Source of the DNA: an uncultured Gammaproteobacteria bacterium | GTDB lineage: Bacteria > Pseudomonadota > Gammaproteobacteria > SZUA-140 | DNA length: 5,669 bases | Reading direction: 5' to 3' | NCBI GenBank assembly: GCA_945787585.1 | Contig: CALZIG010000252.1 | Span: 1-5,669, forward strand | Shown: positions 4,919 to 5,669 of the stretch, in pieces | Layout of the letters: every line of letters begins with the position of its first letter | Position numbering within the stretch: position 1 is the first letter of the stretch | Notes under the pieces: generated by a model | What the model was told of the DNA's origin: nothing | What the model saw: only the letters and a program-made list of their open reading frames with translations | Database searches by the model: none | Program-made: the position numbers and the translations under genes

Positions 4919-4945
4919 CATACTTTCCAACCGACGGGGTATCCA

Positions 4946-5669
4946 ATGAGCAGATTCATTGAAGGTGCATGCCGAAAGCAAGCCACATTATTCCCCGACC
5001 GTTTGGACGATTACATTACCGAAGAGAATCCTGTTCGAGTTATCGATGCATTTATCGATAACCTTGAGCTTTCAAATTTAGGGTTCAAGACAGCACCTGC
5101 TGATACCGGCCGCCCAGCTTACCACCCATCCACCATGCTCAAGTTATTCGTTTACGGATACCTAAACCGTATTCAGTCTTCGCGTCGATTAGAGCGCGAA
5201 GCAGGCCGCAATGTCGAGTTGATGTGGTTGTTGGGTCGTCTGGCGCCTGACTTTAAAACAATTGCTGATTTCAGAAAGGACAACGGTAAGAGCATCAAGA
5301 ACACCTGTCGTGCCTTCATTGATATCTGTCGCCAGCTAAACATGTTCACCGATGCAGTAGTTGCCATTGATGGTAGTAAATTCAAGGCGGTCAATAGTAA
5401 GGAAAATAACTACACCCCGAAGAAACTGCAATTTCATATTGATCGGGTAGAAAGACATATTGATGATTATTTGCAACAACTGGATGATGCAGACAAGAAA
5501 GCGGAGAAGGATGTTGACGACACACCCATCAAAGAGAAGATAGCCTGGCTTAAGAAACGTCTGTTAGAACTAAGGGCACTGGAAGTCGAAGTGAATAACC
5601 ACCCGGATAAGCAGCTGTCCACCACTGATCCGGATTCCCGGCTGTTGAAAACACAGGGGATGACCAGGG
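4946..5669 (+). CDS. IS1182-family transposase, truncated by window end
   Basis: The first 241 residues of a DDE transposase; the frame is open to the last base and family members are usually around 450-500 residues, so about half is missing. The opening MSRFIEGACRKQATLFPDRL is typical of the family. Residues 55-110 (from GRPAYHPSTMLKLFVYGYLN to the end of APDFKTIADFR) form the DUF772 DNA-binding domain. The catalytic region begins near 137 with VVAIDGSKFKAV, where Asp142 is the first acidic catalytic residue. A long charged helical insertion follows (about 165-216), then TDPDSRLLKTQG (227-238); the second Asp and the Glu lie beyond the window. The reading frame is intact so far. Only a weak GGGG lies ahead of the ATG at 4946. 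It belongs to the element whose left end is at about 4882, and could act on the MITE at 2111-2288. Confidence 0.9.
   Translation, partial: MSRFIEGACRKQATLFPDRLDDYITEENPVRVIDAFIDNLELSNLGFKTAPADTGRPAYHPSTMLKLFVYGYLNRIQSSRRLEREAGRNVELMWLLGRLAPDFKTIADFRKDNGKSIKNTCRAFIDICRQLNMFTDAVVAIDGSKFKAVNSKENNYTPKKLQFHIDRVERHIDDYLQQLDDADKKAEKDVDDTPIKEKIAWLKKRLLELRALEVEVNNHPDKQLSTTDPDSRLLKTQGMTR

Larger units (their letters stand above)
4882..5669 (+). mobile_element. IS1182-family insertion sequence, 5' part
   Basis: The left end is placed at about 4882-4903, where the sequence containing TGTGTGAAAACTC matches the MITE ends in 20 of 22 positions. The transposase gene starts 42 bases further in and is still open at the window edge, so the right end and the target duplication are outside. 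The exact first base is uncertain by a few positions because the target duplication cannot be checked. Confidence 0.8.

Noticed and set aside
5173..5394. Minus-strand open frame of 73 codons
   Set aside because: Antisense shadow of the transposase catalytic region.

Overview
The window looks like an accessory region of a mesophilic proteobacterium. The evidence is a twin-arginine secreted aldo/keto reductase, an IS1182-type transposase of the kind common in beta- and gammaproteobacteria, and integron-style cassettes. A nitrosomonad-like host would fit the moderate GC content and gene types, but that is only an impression. There are no rRNA, tRNA or core housekeeping genes to anchor taxonomy.

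Layout. Positions 1-372 hold no credible gene, only several short palindromes and the leader of the first gene. Positions 373-1982 are a two-gene operon on the + strand: a Tat-signal aldo/keto reductase followed, with a one-base TAATG overlap, by a six- or seven-helix membrane protein of DUF6064 type. Positions 2111-2288 are a 178-bp MITE-like element with perfect 21-bp inverted ends. Positions 2343-4645 hold three minus-strand genes separated by attC-like folded recombination sites, which is the layout of an integron gene-cassette array with no integrase in view. Read in the direction of transcription the genes are a DUF6988-like helical protein (4642 to 4040), a protein with a HEPN-type R-x4-H motif (3955 to 3374) and a DUF6602-like protein with PD-(D/E)XK nuclease features (3255 to 2410). 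Positions 4643-4881 are intergenic and carry an inverted repeat, a perfect hairpin and a terminator-like stem with a T-run. From about 4882 to the window end is the 5' half of an IS1182-family insertion sequence whose left end matches the MITE ends at 20 of 22 positions.

How the parts fit. The operon would export a cofactor-loaded oxidoreductase alongside a membrane partner of unknown role. The three cassettes differ in base composition, the first being clearly AT-rich, which suggests separate origins. Two or three have features seen in nuclease or HEPN proteins of phage defence or toxin systems, and integron cassettes are known to store such genes. That function is an inference here. The array is bracketed by related IS1182-type ends (MITE on the left, IS on the right), so it may sit in a fragment moved or rearranged by these elements.
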